64,000 nt of DNA, from the NCBI RefSeq assembly GCF_001278075.1, contig NZ_CP011340.1, positions 5,146,001 to 5,210,000 of the forward strand. Reading direction: 5' to 3'. Below the pieces are notes generated by a model that saw only the letters and a program-made list of their open reading frames with translations, did no database searches and had not been told where the DNA came from. Shown here in pieces: positions 17,930 through 28,971 of the stretch. Source of the DNA: Streptomyces pristinaespiralis. GTDB lineage: Bacteria > Actinomycetota > Actinomycetes > Streptomycetales > Streptomycetaceae. Position 1 is the stretch's first letter. Every line of letters begins with the position of its first letter. The translations under genes and the position numbers were made by a program.

Positions 17930-18876
17930 GCGGCGGCCTTTCTGATGATGGTGCGCCGTTCGTCGTCGAGCCCGGCGAGTGCCCGCTCCAGCTCGGCCTC
18001 CGGGATGCGCCGCAGGGCCCCGCCGGTGAGGGCCTTGAGCTCCCGGGCGACGGAACGGCTGAAGCGCCGCCGGTCGCGGAGCTGATGCGCGATGACGACG
18101 CAGTAGCCGCGGACCGCCTTCGGTATCAGCAGGTCCGCCTGCGGGTCGTCGGCGAGCTCGGCCAGCACCTGGTCGAACGCCTTCACGAAGTCCAGCTGCC
18201 GCACGTCGCCGATCTGGGTGAGCGAACCCGCGACGCCCCGCCGGTAGAAGACCTGGTGCAGCGAGGCCACCGCGTAGGACTCGGCGTTCCGGTGCAGCTG
18301 CCAGATCCAGGGCCGGTCCTCCGCCGTGCGCAGTCCGTCCGTGAACCGCAGCATGCCGCGGTCGAGGAGGGAGGCGTCGTAGACGCCGGCCCAGGCGTAC
18401 GGGTAGTCGACCATGCTCGACTCGCCGACCGGCAGGATCGACGAGCGCGGGTCCAGCGGCGTGTCCCGCCGTCCCTCCGGAGCCCGCTGGAGGCTCCGCT
18501 GAAAACCGGTCACCTGGACGTGGTCGGTGCGGACGAAGTCCACGCCGAGCCGGTCGATCGCCTCGACGAGAGCCGCCAGATGACCCCGCCCCAGCCAGTC
18601 GTCGCCGTCGAGGAAGGTGATCAGGCGGCCGTCGGCCCGGTCGATGCCGGTGTTGCGGGCCGACGCGAGCCCCCGGTTCTCCTCGTGCCGGACGACGGCG
18701 CTGTTCGGCAGGCTCCGGGTGAGCGCGGTGAGGGCTTCGAACGTGTCGTCCGTCGAGCGGTCCTCGACGAAGATGAACTCGAAGTCGTCCCGGGCGTTGT
18801 TCACCAGGCCGGCCACCGTATCGGCTATGTACGCGGAGACGTTGTAGCAGGGGACGATGACAGAGAGCGTGGTCAC
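17926..18876 (-). CDS. Glycosyltransferase family 2 protein, coupled to polysialyltransferase-like gene
   Basis: 316 residues from GTG 18876; longer in-frame reading upstream has no family match. GT-A motifs: LSVIVPCYNVSAYIADT (start), FIFVEDRSTDDT, NRGLASARNTGID, FLDGDDWL (DxD-like, about 86-92), and a conserved acidic TAEDRPWIW segment (about 195). A basic helical C-terminus follows. This subfamily (WbbD/EpsJ-like) adds sugars to lipid or glycan acceptors in the cytoplasm. The four-base overlap with the polysialyltransferase-like gene says the pair acts in one pathway. Confidence 0.88.
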   Translation of the reverse strand: MTTLSVIVPCYNVSAYIADTVAGLVNNARDDFEFIFVEDRSTDDTFEALTALTRSLPNSAVVRHEENRGLASARNTGIDRADGRLITFLDGDDWLGRGHLAALVEAIDRLGVDFVRTDHVQVTGFQRSLQRAPEGRRDTPLDPRSSILPVGESSMVDYPYAWAGVYDASLLDRGMLRFTDGLRTAEDRPWIWQLHRNAESYAVASLHQVFYRRGVAGSLTQIGDVRQLDFVKAFDQVLAELADDPQADLLIPKAVRGYCVVIAHQLRDRRRFSRSVARELKALTGGALRRIPEAELERALAGLDDERRTIIRKAAA

Positions 18877-19206
18877 CGGGCGAGGGTACGGGCGGCCGGT
18901 GGAGCGGCCTCTGACGCGGGCGTGAGCGGAAGGTGAACGCCGGATGAGCGTCGGGGGGAGCCGTGCGGGCGCTCCCGGCAGCGTGCGGAGCGCGGCCCCG
19001 GAGGGTGGCCGGCGCCCCGTTCCGGTCGTTCGGGGCAGGCACCCTCGCAGGGCCGGTCCGCCCACCGGGACGAGGGGGAGTTCCGCCCGCATCCCGGCCT
19101 CCCGCCGAATCGTTTGGCGAATCAGTGGCCCACGCCACTTCCAGTGCCTAACATCGATCACCGCAAGGCCTTGTGCACCGAAGCACAATCATGCCGGGAG
19201 GCCCCT
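18877..19206. other. Gene-free divergent spacer
   Basis: 330 bases between the GT2 gene (-) and the lipoprotein gene (+). It must hold both promoters. I see a small inverted repeat AGTGG-N6-CCACT (19126-19141) and a TAACAT box (about 19149) that could be the -10 of the lipoprotein gene. No gene is recognised. Confidence 0.5.
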
Positions 19207-19857
19207 TTGCACCGCCGTCGTCGCACCGCGCTCACCGTCTCCGCCGCGCTCATCGCCGCCGCGCCGCTCCTCGCCGCCTGCGGCACCGACGCGCACCCCG
19301 GGACCGCCGCCGTCGTCGGCGGGCAGCGGATCGAGGTGTCCACCGTCCAGGCGAAGGTCCGGGACGTACGCGAGGCGCAGCAGGCGGCGCCGCAGTCCGC
19401 GCAGCTGATCAAGGACAGCGGGCAGCTCGGCCGGGCCAAGCTGTACGACCTGATCGTCGACCGGGTGGTCGCGAAGGCGGCACAGGACGCCGGCGTGAGC
19501 GTCAGCCGCAAGGAGATCCAGGACGGGCGTGACGAGCTCGTCGAGCAGTCCGGCGGTGAGGAGCAGCTCGCCGCCATGTACCTCCAGCAGCGCGGCGTCG
19601 CCCCCGACCAGGTCGAGAACGCGGTGCGCCGCGACATCCTGGTCGGCAAGATCGCCACCGCGATCGGCGCGGAGAACAGCCCCCAGGGCCAGCAGCAGCT
19701 GAACGCGGCCTTCACCACCGCCGCGAAGTCCCTCGACATCGACGTGAACCCCCGCTACGGCGCCTGGGACGACACCAAGCTGGAGCTCGGGACCTACAAG
19801 GCGCCCTGGATCACCCAGGTCTCGCAGGAGGCGCAGCCCGTCGAGGCGGGTGCGTAG
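19207..19857 (+). CDS. SurA N-terminal-domain lipoprotein (LpqU/chaperone-like position)
   Basis: 216 residues from TTG 19207, with GGGAGG five bases upstream. LHRRRRTALTVSAALIAAA is the signal sequence, with lipobox LLAAC (Cys about 22), so it is tethered outside the membrane. The body resembles SurA_N/peptidyl-prolyl-isomerase-associated chaperones: VVGGQRIEVSTVQAKV near the start, then the long helical segment with LYDLIVDRVVAKAAQDAGVSVS and the GVAPDQVENAVRRDIL helix. No parvulin PPIase domain follows, so it would be a holdase only. It sits directly before mazG with a 22-base gap. Confidence 0.82.
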   Translation: MHRRRRTALTVSAALIAAAPLLAACGTDAHPGTAAVVGGQRIEVSTVQAKVRDVREAQQAAPQSAQLIKDSGQLGRAKLYDLIVDRVVAKAAQDAGVSVSRKEIQDGRDELVEQSGGEEQLAAMYLQQRGVAPDQVENAVRRDILVGKIATAIGAENSPQGQQQLNAAFTTAAKSLDIDVNPRYGAWDDTKLELGTYKAPWITQVSQEAQPVEAGA

Positions 19858-19879
19858 CGGCGGGAGGTAGGTTCGGGGT

Positions 19880-20875
19880 GTGACCACCGAAGCACCCGCC
19901 GTCGGCCGTATCGTCCTGCTCACCGCCAGCCACCGCGTCGCGCCCGGACTGCTGTCCTGGCCCGCGTGGCGGACGCTGCACGCCGCGGACCGGGTGCTGT
20001 GCGCGGATCCGCACCACCGGCAGCTGTCGTACCTGCGGGAGGCCGGGGTCACCGTCGAGCACGTCGCGCCGAGCGCGCAGGAGCTCGTGGACGCGTGCGC
20101 GGGAGGCCGCACGATCGTCGTGCTGGCCTCCGGCGAGGGCGAGCCGGCCCTGACCGACGGTCTGGCCCGCCTCGGCGGGTCCGGCCGGGTGTCGATGCCG
20201 GACCTGGAACTGCTGCCCGGCGCGTACGACCTGCCCGGCGCGCGGCTGCTCGACCTCGTCGAGGTCATGGACCGCATCCGGCGCGAGTGCCCCTGGTCGT
20301 CGCAGCAGACCCACAAGGGTCTGGCCAAGTACGGCATCGAGGAGGCGTACGAGCTCGTCGAGGCCATCGAGGACGGTGACCGGGACGAGCTGCGCGAGGA
20401 ACTGGGCGACGTACTGCTCCAGGTCGTCTTCCACGCGCGGATCGCGGAGGAGGGCGGCCCCGGCGAAGAGGACGAGCCGTTCTCCATCGACGACGTCGCG
20501 GGCACGATCGTCGAGAAGCTGATCCACCGCCATCCCCATGTCTTCGGCGAGGAGACCGCCTCGACGCCCGAGGAGGTCAAGGCGCACTGGCTGCGCACCA
20601 AGGCGATCGAGAAGCAGCGCGACTCGGTGACCGACGGTGTCCCGCTCGGCCAGCCGGGCCTGGCGCTCGCGGCGAAGCTCGCGTCCCGGGTCCGTACGGC
20701 CGGCCTCGACGTCCCCCTCCCCGCCGGGCAGGGCGTCGGCTACGAACTGCTCGCCCTCGCCGTGCGCGCGGAGGCGGCGGGCGTCGACCCCGAGGCCGCG
20801 CTGCGGGCGGCGGCCCGCGCGTACCGGGACGCGATCCGCGTGGCGGAGGGCCACCCCGGTAACGTCGAGGGGTGA
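19880..20875 (+). CDS. mazG: Nucleoside triphosphate pyrophosphohydrolase MazG
   Basis: 331 residues. It hydrolyses non-canonical or excess (d)NTPs to NMP and PPi. The MazG fold (about 125-230) carries the metal site: CPWSSQQTHKGLAKYGIEEAYELVEAI (EExxE is EEAYELVE) and the second motif REELGDVLLQVVFHA (ExxD type). A second partial MazG-like segment with FGEETASTPEEVKAHW follows. The first 110 residues resemble a degenerate tetrapyrrole-methylase-type domain, as in other long MazG proteins. TAGGTT ends six bases before GTG 19880, suggesting leaderless transcription. The stop overlaps the P450 start (GTGA). Confidence 0.95.
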   Translation: MTTEAPAVGRIVLLTASHRVAPGLLSWPAWRTLHAADRVLCADPHHRQLSYLREAGVTVEHVAPSAQELVDACAGGRTIVVLASGEGEPALTDGLARLGGSGRVSMPDLELLPGAYDLPGARLLDLVEVMDRIRRECPWSSQQTHKGLAKYGIEEAYELVEAIEDGDRDELREELGDVLLQVVFHARIAEEGGPGEEDEPFSIDDVAGTIVEKLIHRHPHVFGEETASTPEEVKAHWLRTKAIEKQRDSVTDGVPLGQPGLALAAKLASRVRTAGLDVPLPAGQGVGYELLALAVRAEAAGVDPEAALRAAARAYRDAIRVAEGHPGNVEG

Positions 20876-22125
20876 ACGACCCGACCGACCGGAACGCCGC
20901 TCCCGAACTCTTCACCTGGGAGTTCGCGACCGACCCCTACCCCGCCTACGCCTGGCTGCGCGAGCACTCGCCGGTGCACCGGACCCGGCTGCCCAGCGGC
21001 GTGGAGGCGTGGCTGGTCACCCGCTACGCCGACGCCAAGCAGGCCCTCGCCGACCAGCGGCTCTCCAAGAACCCGGCGCACCACGACGAACCGGCGCACG
21101 CCAAGGGGAAGACGGGCATCCCCGGCGAGCGCAAGGCAGAGCTGATGACGCATCTGCTGAACATCGACCCGCCGGACCACACCCGGCTGCGCCGGCTGGT
21201 CTCCAAGGCGTTCACACCGCGCCGTGTGGCCGAGTTCGCGCCGCGGGTGCAGGAGCTGACGGACCGGCTCATCGACTCCTTCGCGCAGAAGGGGGAGGCG
21301 GACCTGATCCACGAGTTCGCGTTCCCGCTGCCCATCTACGCCATCTGCGACATGCTCGGCGTCCCGCGCGAGGACCAGGACGACTTCCGTGACTGGGCCG
21401 GGATGATGATCCGCCACGGCGGCGGGCCGCGCGGCGGCGTCGCCCGCTCTGTGAAGAAGATGCGCGGATACCTCGCCGAGTTGATCCACCGTAAGCGCGA
21501 GGAGCCGGGGGACGACCTCATCTCGGGGCTCATCAAGGCGTCCGACCACGGCGAGCACCTCACCGAGAACGAGGCCGCGGCGATGGCCTTCATCCTGCTC
21601 TTCGCCGGCTTCGAGACCACGGTGAACCTCATCGGCAACGGGGTGTACGCGCTGCTGCGCAACCCCGGCCAGCGCGAGCGCCTCCAGGCCTCGCTCGCCG
21701 CGGGCGAGAGCGAACTGCTCGCCACCGGGGTGGAGGAACTGCTGCGCTACGACGGGCCGGTGGAGCTCGCGACATGGCGGTTCGCCACCGAGCCGCTCAC
21801 CGTCGGAGGGCAGCGGATCGGGGCCGGCGACCCCGTACTCGTCGTGCTCGCGGCGGCCGACCGCGACCCCGAGCGCTTCGACGCGCCGGACACGCTCGAT
21901 CTGTCCCGGCGCGACAACCAGCATCTGGGGTACGGGCACGGCATCCATTACTGCCTCGGAGCGCCGCTCGCCCGGCTCGAGGGGCAGACCGCGCTCGGCA
22001 CGCTGCTCCGCAGAATGCCTGACTTGCGGCTTGCGGGAGATCCGGCCGATTTGCGGTGGCGTGGGGGACTCATCATGCGTGGATTGCGCACTCTGCCCGT
22101 TGAGTTCACACCGCAAACAAACTGA
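20872..22125 (+). CDS. Cytochrome P450 (CYP107-like)
   Basis: 417 residues from GTG 20872, translationally coupled to mazG. P450 landmarks: I-helix FILLFAGFETTVNLIGNG (AGFETT oxygen-activation motif, about 240-246), K-helix EELLRYDGP (ExxR), the WRFATEPLTVGG strand, and the haem loop GYGHGIHYCLGAPLAR with the Cys ligand (about 358). The usual Phe of the haem motif is Tyr here. No ferredoxin or reductase gene is adjacent. I recall CYP107U1 at this locus in S. coelicolor, reported to affect differentiation; that link is from memory, not from sequence comparison. The coupling to mazG is unexpected for a P450. Confidence 0.95.
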   Translation: MNDPTDRNAAPELFTWEFATDPYPAYAWLREHSPVHRTRLPSGVEAWLVTRYADAKQALADQRLSKNPAHHDEPAHAKGKTGIPGERKAELMTHLLNIDPPDHTRLRRLVSKAFTPRRVAEFAPRVQELTDRLIDSFAQKGEADLIHEFAFPLPIYAICDMLGVPREDQDDFRDWAGMMIRHGGGPRGGVARSVKKMRGYLAELIHRKREEPGDDLISGLIKASDHGEHLTENEAAAMAFILLFAGFETTVNLIGNGVYALLRNPGQRERLQASLAAGESELLATGVEELLRYDGPVELATWRFATEPLTVGGQRIGAGDPVLVVLAAADRDPERFDAPDTLDLSRRDNQHLGYGHGIHYCLGAPLARLEGQTALGTLLRRMPDLRLAGDPADLRWRGGLIMRGLRTLPVEFTPQTN

Positions 22126-22266
22126 CGCTGCGTCAATTCTGTGACTTTCACGTGATATCCGCTGCATCGACTTGTGACTCGCGTTCGAATACGGCTACGT
22201 TCACCGTCGACTCGGCATGCAACAGCAGGCCGCAGGTTTCCCAGCTGTCACGCGAAAGGCAACCGC

Positions 22267-23250
22267 ATGCTCTCCGGGAACGGACGACACCGCCGACCCC
22301 GCCAGGCTCCGGCCCTCATCGTCGCGGCAGGGGTGACCGGTTCGGCCATCGCCATTCCGCTGCTCGGCGCGGGCTCGGCCTCCGCCGCGGACGCGAGCAC
22401 GTGGGACCGTGTCGCGGAGTGCGAGAGCGGCGGCGCCTGGAGCGCCGACTTCGGCAACGGCTTCTACGGCGGACTGCAGTTCTCGAAGGAGACCTGGGCC
22501 GCGTACGGCGGCACCGCGTACGCGCCGAGCGCCGACCTCGCCAGCCGTTCGCAGCAGATAGCGGTCGCCGAGAAGGTGCTCGCCGCCGAGGGTCCGCAGG
22601 CGTGGCCCGCCTGCGGTCCGCTCGCGGGGCTCGTCGACGACGGCGCCGACACCGGCGTCGACCCCGGCATCCTCCCCCTGCCGCAGGACAGCGGGGCGCC
22701 GGTCGCCGAGCCGTCCGAGGACGCCTCCGGCACGGACGCGCCGGCCGACGCCACGGACGGCGGGACCCCCGAGGACTCCTCCGAAGGGCCGGACGCAGGC
22801 GCGCCGGACGCCACGGACAGCTCCGAGCCCTCCGGTGACGCCGGTGGCACGCCGGACACCAAGGACGGGGCCACCACCGCTCCGGAGGCTCCCGGTACGG
22901 ACGACGGCGCCGCGGGTACGGCTCCTTCCGACGACGCGACGAGCGGCGGCGGCAAGCACCGCGGCGCGCCCGCGGACGACGAGGCAGAAACGGGCAATAC
23001 GGAAGAGGGCCGCGAAAGCGGTCGTCACGCCTCACGCGGTGACAGTTCCGGCCGTAACGGCGTCGACGAGGCAACCGGCTCCGACGCGTACACCGTTCAG
23101 CCCGGCGACAACCTGTGCGACATCGCCGCCGAGAAGGACGTGCCCGGTGGATGGCCGGCGCTCTACGAGGCGAACGAGGAGACCGTCGGGGCCGACCCCG
23201 ACCTCATCCTTCCCGGTCAGAGCCTCGATCTGGGCCTGCTGCAGGGCTAG
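22267..23250 (+). CDS. Resuscitation-promoting factor-like muralytic protein with LysM (RpfC-like)
   Basis: 327 residues from ATG 22267 (GAAAGG upstream). Signal peptide to about residue 40 (IPLLGAGSASA before ADAS). The Rpf lysozyme-like domain (about 40-118) has STWDRVAECESGGAW, with the catalytic Glu of ECESGG, and GLQFSKETWAAYGG. A linker of about 150 residues rich in Asp, Gly, Thr, Ala and Pro spans the wall. A C-terminal LysM domain (about 275-325: YTVQPGDNLCDIAAEK... DLILPGQSLDL) binds peptidoglycan. Rpfs cleave glycan strands and help spores germinate. The S. coelicolor RpfC counterpart lies next to RpfA, as here. No riboswitch is seen in its own 140-bp leader. The linker is much longer than that of the next gene. 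Confidence 0.92.
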   Translation: MLSGNGRHRRPRQAPALIVAAGVTGSAIAIPLLGAGSASAADASTWDRVAECESGGAWSADFGNGFYGGLQFSKETWAAYGGTAYAPSADLASRSQQIAVAEKVLAAEGPQAWPACGPLAGLVDDGADTGVDPGILPLPQDSGAPVAEPSEDASGTDAPADATDGGTPEDSSEGPDAGAPDATDSSEPSGDAGGTPDTKDGATTAPEAPGTDDGAAGTAPSDDATSGGGKHRGAPADDEAETGNTEEGRESGRHASRGDSSGRNGVDEATGSDAYTVQPGDNLCDIAAEKDVPGGWPALYEANEETVGADPDLILPGQSLDLGLLQG

Positions 23251-23401
23251 TTCGCGTGGCGTTTCGCGGTCTTATGTCCGTTGTGTGCGAGTGAGACAAG
23301 CGTCTCTTTGCTGCAACTGGAGCAAATCCGCCCGCGAATTCGCCCACTCCGCCCCTCACCTGCGAAAACGGACATGCGTGGGTGGCCGGTTCGGGCGATT
23401 T

Positions 23402-23433
23402 CTCCCCGATGTTCGACTTTGAACATCGGGGAG
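23402..23433. promoter_or_regulatory. Perfect 13-bp hairpin overlapping candidate rpfA promoter
   Basis: CTCCCCGATGTTC-GACTTT-GAACATCGGGGAG. It lies 150 bases after the first rpf gene and 50 bases before the riboswitch. A TTGAAC (23419-23424) inside the right arm and TACCGT (23443-23448), 18 bases later, form a possible -35/-10 pair for rpfA. The hairpin could be a terminator of the upstream gene or, as a palindrome over the -35, an operator. Confidence 0.5.
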
Positions 23434-23483
23434 TCGTGTGTCTACCGTCTGAACCGTTCGCCATCGCGGGCACCGTCGACCGA

Positions 23484-23728
23484 TACGCCGAATCCTGCCG
23501 TCGGTCGGGGGGAACAGTCGTCGCTCAGAGCGCCGAAGGCAGGAGCGGGGGACCCAAGGTAAGTGCCGGGCCCGTGAGTCGAGAACGCGAGAGGCCGACC
23601 GTACGTAGAGGTCGGCCGGACCGTGCAGACCGGCGGAACGGAACCGGCTGGGGGTGAAGACCGCGCGTCAGTGACGTGCGGCCGGGCAACTCACAGGCCC
23701 GAACCCGACAGCTCACCTCGTAGGCGTC
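23484..23728 (+). promoter_or_regulatory. ydaO-type cyclic di-AMP riboswitch in the rpfA leader
   Basis: The leader closes by pairing TACGCC (23484-23489) with GGCGT (23723-23727), and carries the conserved ydaO blocks in order: GCCGAATCC; GCAGGAGCGGGGGACCCA (about 23540-23556); GGGGGTGAAGACC (about 23650); and GGGCAACTC, then GGCCCGAACCCGACAGCT and ACCTCGTAGGC at the 3' end. In Streptomyces this element lowers rpfA expression when c-di-AMP is high. The aptamer ends only 18 bases before the start codon. The ribosome-binding site GAGGAGATA (23732-23740) follows directly, so control of termination or of translation is possible. Confidence 0.92.
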
Positions 23729-23733
23729 GGTGA

Positions 23734-26830
<3,097 letters not shown>

Positions 26831-26932
26831 TCGTCGCCGGTTCGCCGGCTGACGCCCTGTCGTACGTACGTCCCCGGCCGCGGTCCCGTACCGTGTCCGG
26901 GGACGTACGCGCGTGAAGGGGAGGCGAGAGGA

Positions 26933-27415
26933 ATGGCACGCACGCCGGACGCGGACCGGTTCTCCACCGCGACCAGGCTGCGGCTGCTCGGCGAGCAGAC
27001 CGCCGCCCGTGTCTACCGGTCCCAGAACCGCCGCCAGGCCCGCCGCTCCCGCCTCACCGGACGCGCGGCCTTCCTCGCCCTCGTCGTCTGCGGTTTGGTC
27101 GTCGCGCTCGCCTACCCGATGCGTCAGTACGTCTCGCAGCGGGCCGAGATCGCCGAGCAGGAACGGCTGATGGACGAGGCCCGTACGAGCGTCGAGCAGC
27201 TCAAGGACGAGAAGGCGCGCCTGAAGGACGACATGTACGTCCGGCGCCTGGCCCGCGAGCATCTGCACTACGTCATGCCGGGGGAGACGGGATACACCAT
27301 GATCGACCCGAAGGCCGCGGAGCAGCAGCACGAAGAGGGCGGCGCGGCCGACCGGCCCTGGTACTCGAACGTATGGAACGGCGTGGACAACGCCGACGGC
27401 CCCGGGGCCGGGTAA
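26933..27415 (+). CDS. divIC: FtsB/DivIC-family septum formation initiator
   Basis: 160 residues, ATG 26933 behind GAGAGGA. A basic cytoplasmic N-terminus of about 44 residues, one transmembrane helix (about 46-66, AAFLALVVCGLVVALAYPM), then a coiled coil outside (about 70-108, EIAEQERLMDEARTSVEQLKDEKARL) and the family motif YVRRLAREHLHYVMPGE. DivIC/FtsB joins the FtsL-FtsQ division complex. In Streptomyces it is needed for efficient sporulation septation but not for growth. Lies 102 bases after eno, in the same order as in Mycobacterium. Confidence 0.95.
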   Translation: MARTPDADRFSTATRLRLLGEQTAARVYRSQNRRQARRSRLTGRAAFLALVVCGLVVALAYPMRQYVSQRAEIAEQERLMDEARTSVEQLKDEKARLKDDMYVRRLAREHLHYVMPGETGYTMIDPKAAEQQHEEGGAADRPWYSNVWNGVDNADGPGAG

Positions 27416-27471
27416 GCGGCGCCGCACAGGTAAGCCCCCGCAGTACAGGTAAGTCAGCGAACAAGGCAGGC

Positions 27472-28002
27472 ATGGAAACCCCTCCTCCCACCACCGAACC
27501 CACCGAGCCCACCGACGCGGACATCGCCGCGTTCCAGGAGCAGCTCGGCCGCCCCCCGCGCGGTCTGCGCGCGATCGCGCACCGCTGCCCCTGCGGGCAG
27601 CCCGACGTCGTCGAGACCGCCCCGCGGCTCCCCGACGGCACCCCCTTCCCGACGCTGTACTACCTGACGTGCCCGCGGGCGGCTTCCGCGATCGGCACGC
27701 TCGAGGCGAACGGCGTCATGAAGGAGATGACCGAGCGCCTGGCGACCGATCCCGAACTCGCCGCCGCGTACCGGGCGGCGCACGAGGACTACATCCGCCG
27801 CCGTGACGCCATCGAGGTGCTGGAGGGCTTCCCGAGCGCCGGCGGCATGCCGGACCGGGTGAAGTGCCTGCACGTGCTGGTCGGCCACTCGCTGGCGGCC
27901 GGCCCCGGCGTGAACCCGCTGGGCGACGAGGCCATCGCGATGCTGCCGGAGTGGTGGGCCAAGGGGCCGTGCGTGTCGCCCTGCGTGACGCCCGAAGCCT
28001 GA
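27472..28002 (+). CDS. DUF501 domain protein
   Basis: 176 residues from ATG 27472. The protein has conserved Cys and His clusters, HRCPCGQPDVVE (about 36-47), YYLTCPRA (about 62-69) and VKCLHVLVGHSLAAGPGVNPLG (about 126-147), which suggest a metal or nucleotide site. The family has no assigned biochemical role; its fixed place between divIC and ppx in actinobacteria hints at a link to polyphosphate or envelope physiology. The stop is followed 20 bases later by the ppx start, with GAGGAG in between, so the two are probably one transcript. Confidence 0.92.
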   Translation: METPPPTTEPTEPTDADIAAFQEQLGRPPRGLRAIAHRCPCGQPDVVETAPRLPDGTPFPTLYYLTCPRAASAIGTLEANGVMKEMTERLATDPELAAAYRAAHEDYIRRRDAIEVLEGFPSAGGMPDRVKCLHVLVGHSLAAGPGVNPLGDEAIAMLPEWWAKGPCVSPCVTPEA

Positions 28003-28022
28003 TCACCGAGGAGATCGCCGAC

Positions 28023-28964
28023 ATGACCCGCGTCGCCGCCATCGACTGTGGCACCAACTCCATCCGGCTCCTGGTCGCCGACGTCGACCCGGCCACCGGG
28101 AAGCTCGTCGACCTCGACCGCCGGATGACCATCGTCCGGCTGGGCCAGGACGTCGACCGCACCGGCCGGCTCGCCCCCGAGGCGCTGAAGCGGACGTTCG
28201 ACGCCTGCCGTGAGTACGCCGCCGCCATCGAGGAACACGGCGCCCGCCGCGTCCGCTTCGTCGCCACGTCCGCCTCGCGCGACGCGGAGAACCGCGACGA
28301 GTTCGTCGCCGGCGTGCTCGACATCCTCGGCGTGGAGCCGGAGGTGATCACCGGTGACCAGGAGGCCGAGTTCTCCTTCACCGGCGCGACGAACTCCCTC
28401 GACGGCCGCTCGGACGTCGCCCGCCCCTATCTGGTCGTCGACATCGGCGGCGGCTCCACCGAGTTCGTGGTGGGCGAGGAGCACGCCGGTGCCGCCCGGT
28501 CCGTCGACATCGGCTGCGTACGGATGACCGAACGGCACGCGCCGAGCAGCCCGGCGACGCCGGAGCAGATCGCCGCGATCACCGCGGACATCGAGGCCGC
28601 GCTCGACGAGGTCGAGAAGACGGTGCCCATCCGGCAGGCGCACACCCTGGTCGGGCTCGCCGGCTCCGTGACCACGGTCGCGGGCATCGCGCTCGGCCTC
28701 GAGGAGTACGACTCCGAGGCCATCCACCACTCGCGGATCTCCTACGAGCAGGTCGAGGAGGTCACCACCATGCTGCTGAACTCGACGCACGACGAGCGCG
28801 CGGCGATCGGCGTGATGCACCCCGGCCGCGTCGACGTGATCGCGGCCGGGGCGCTCGTGCTGCTCACGGTCATGCGGCGGACCGGGGCCCGCGAGGTGGT
28901 CGTCAGCGAGCACGACATCCTGGACGGCATCGCGTACAGCGTCGCCGCCGGTACGGCCGGCTGA
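28023..28964 (+). CDS. ppx: Exopolyphosphatase / pppGpp phosphatase family (Ppx/GppA)
   Basis: 313 residues, ATG 28023 behind GAGGAG. ASKHA-fold motifs: IDCGTNSIRLLVAD (phosphate 1, residues 6-19), VRFVATSASRDAENRDEF, the catalytic Glu in VITGDQEAEFSF, LVVDIGGGSTEFVVG (phosphate 2, about 138-152), GLAGSVTTVAGIALGL and ERAAIGVMHPGRVDVIAAGA. This short single-module form (two ASKHA halves, no C-terminal HD domain) matches the actinobacterial Ppx1/Ppx2 type that hydrolyses short-chain polyphosphate or pppGpp. Which substrate is used cannot be read from sequence. Confidence 0.95.
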   Translation: MTRVAAIDCGTNSIRLLVADVDPATGKLVDLDRRMTIVRLGQDVDRTGRLAPEALKRTFDACREYAAAIEEHGARRVRFVATSASRDAENRDEFVAGVLDILGVEPEVITGDQEAEFSFTGATNSLDGRSDVARPYLVVDIGGGSTEFVVGEEHAGAARSVDIGCVRMTERHAPSSPATPEQIAAITADIEAALDEVEKTVPIRQAHTLVGLAGSVTTVAGIALGLEEYDSEAIHHSRISYEQVEEVTTMLLNSTHDERAAIGVMHPGRVDVIAAGALVLLTVMRRTGAREVVVSEHDILDGIAYSVAAGTAG

Positions 28965-28971
28965 CCTCGCG

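Noticed and set aside
22126..22266. A second c-di-AMP riboswitch before the first rpf gene
   Set aside because: The 140-base leader lacks the GGGGGACCCA, GGGTGAA and CCGACAG blocks and is too short.
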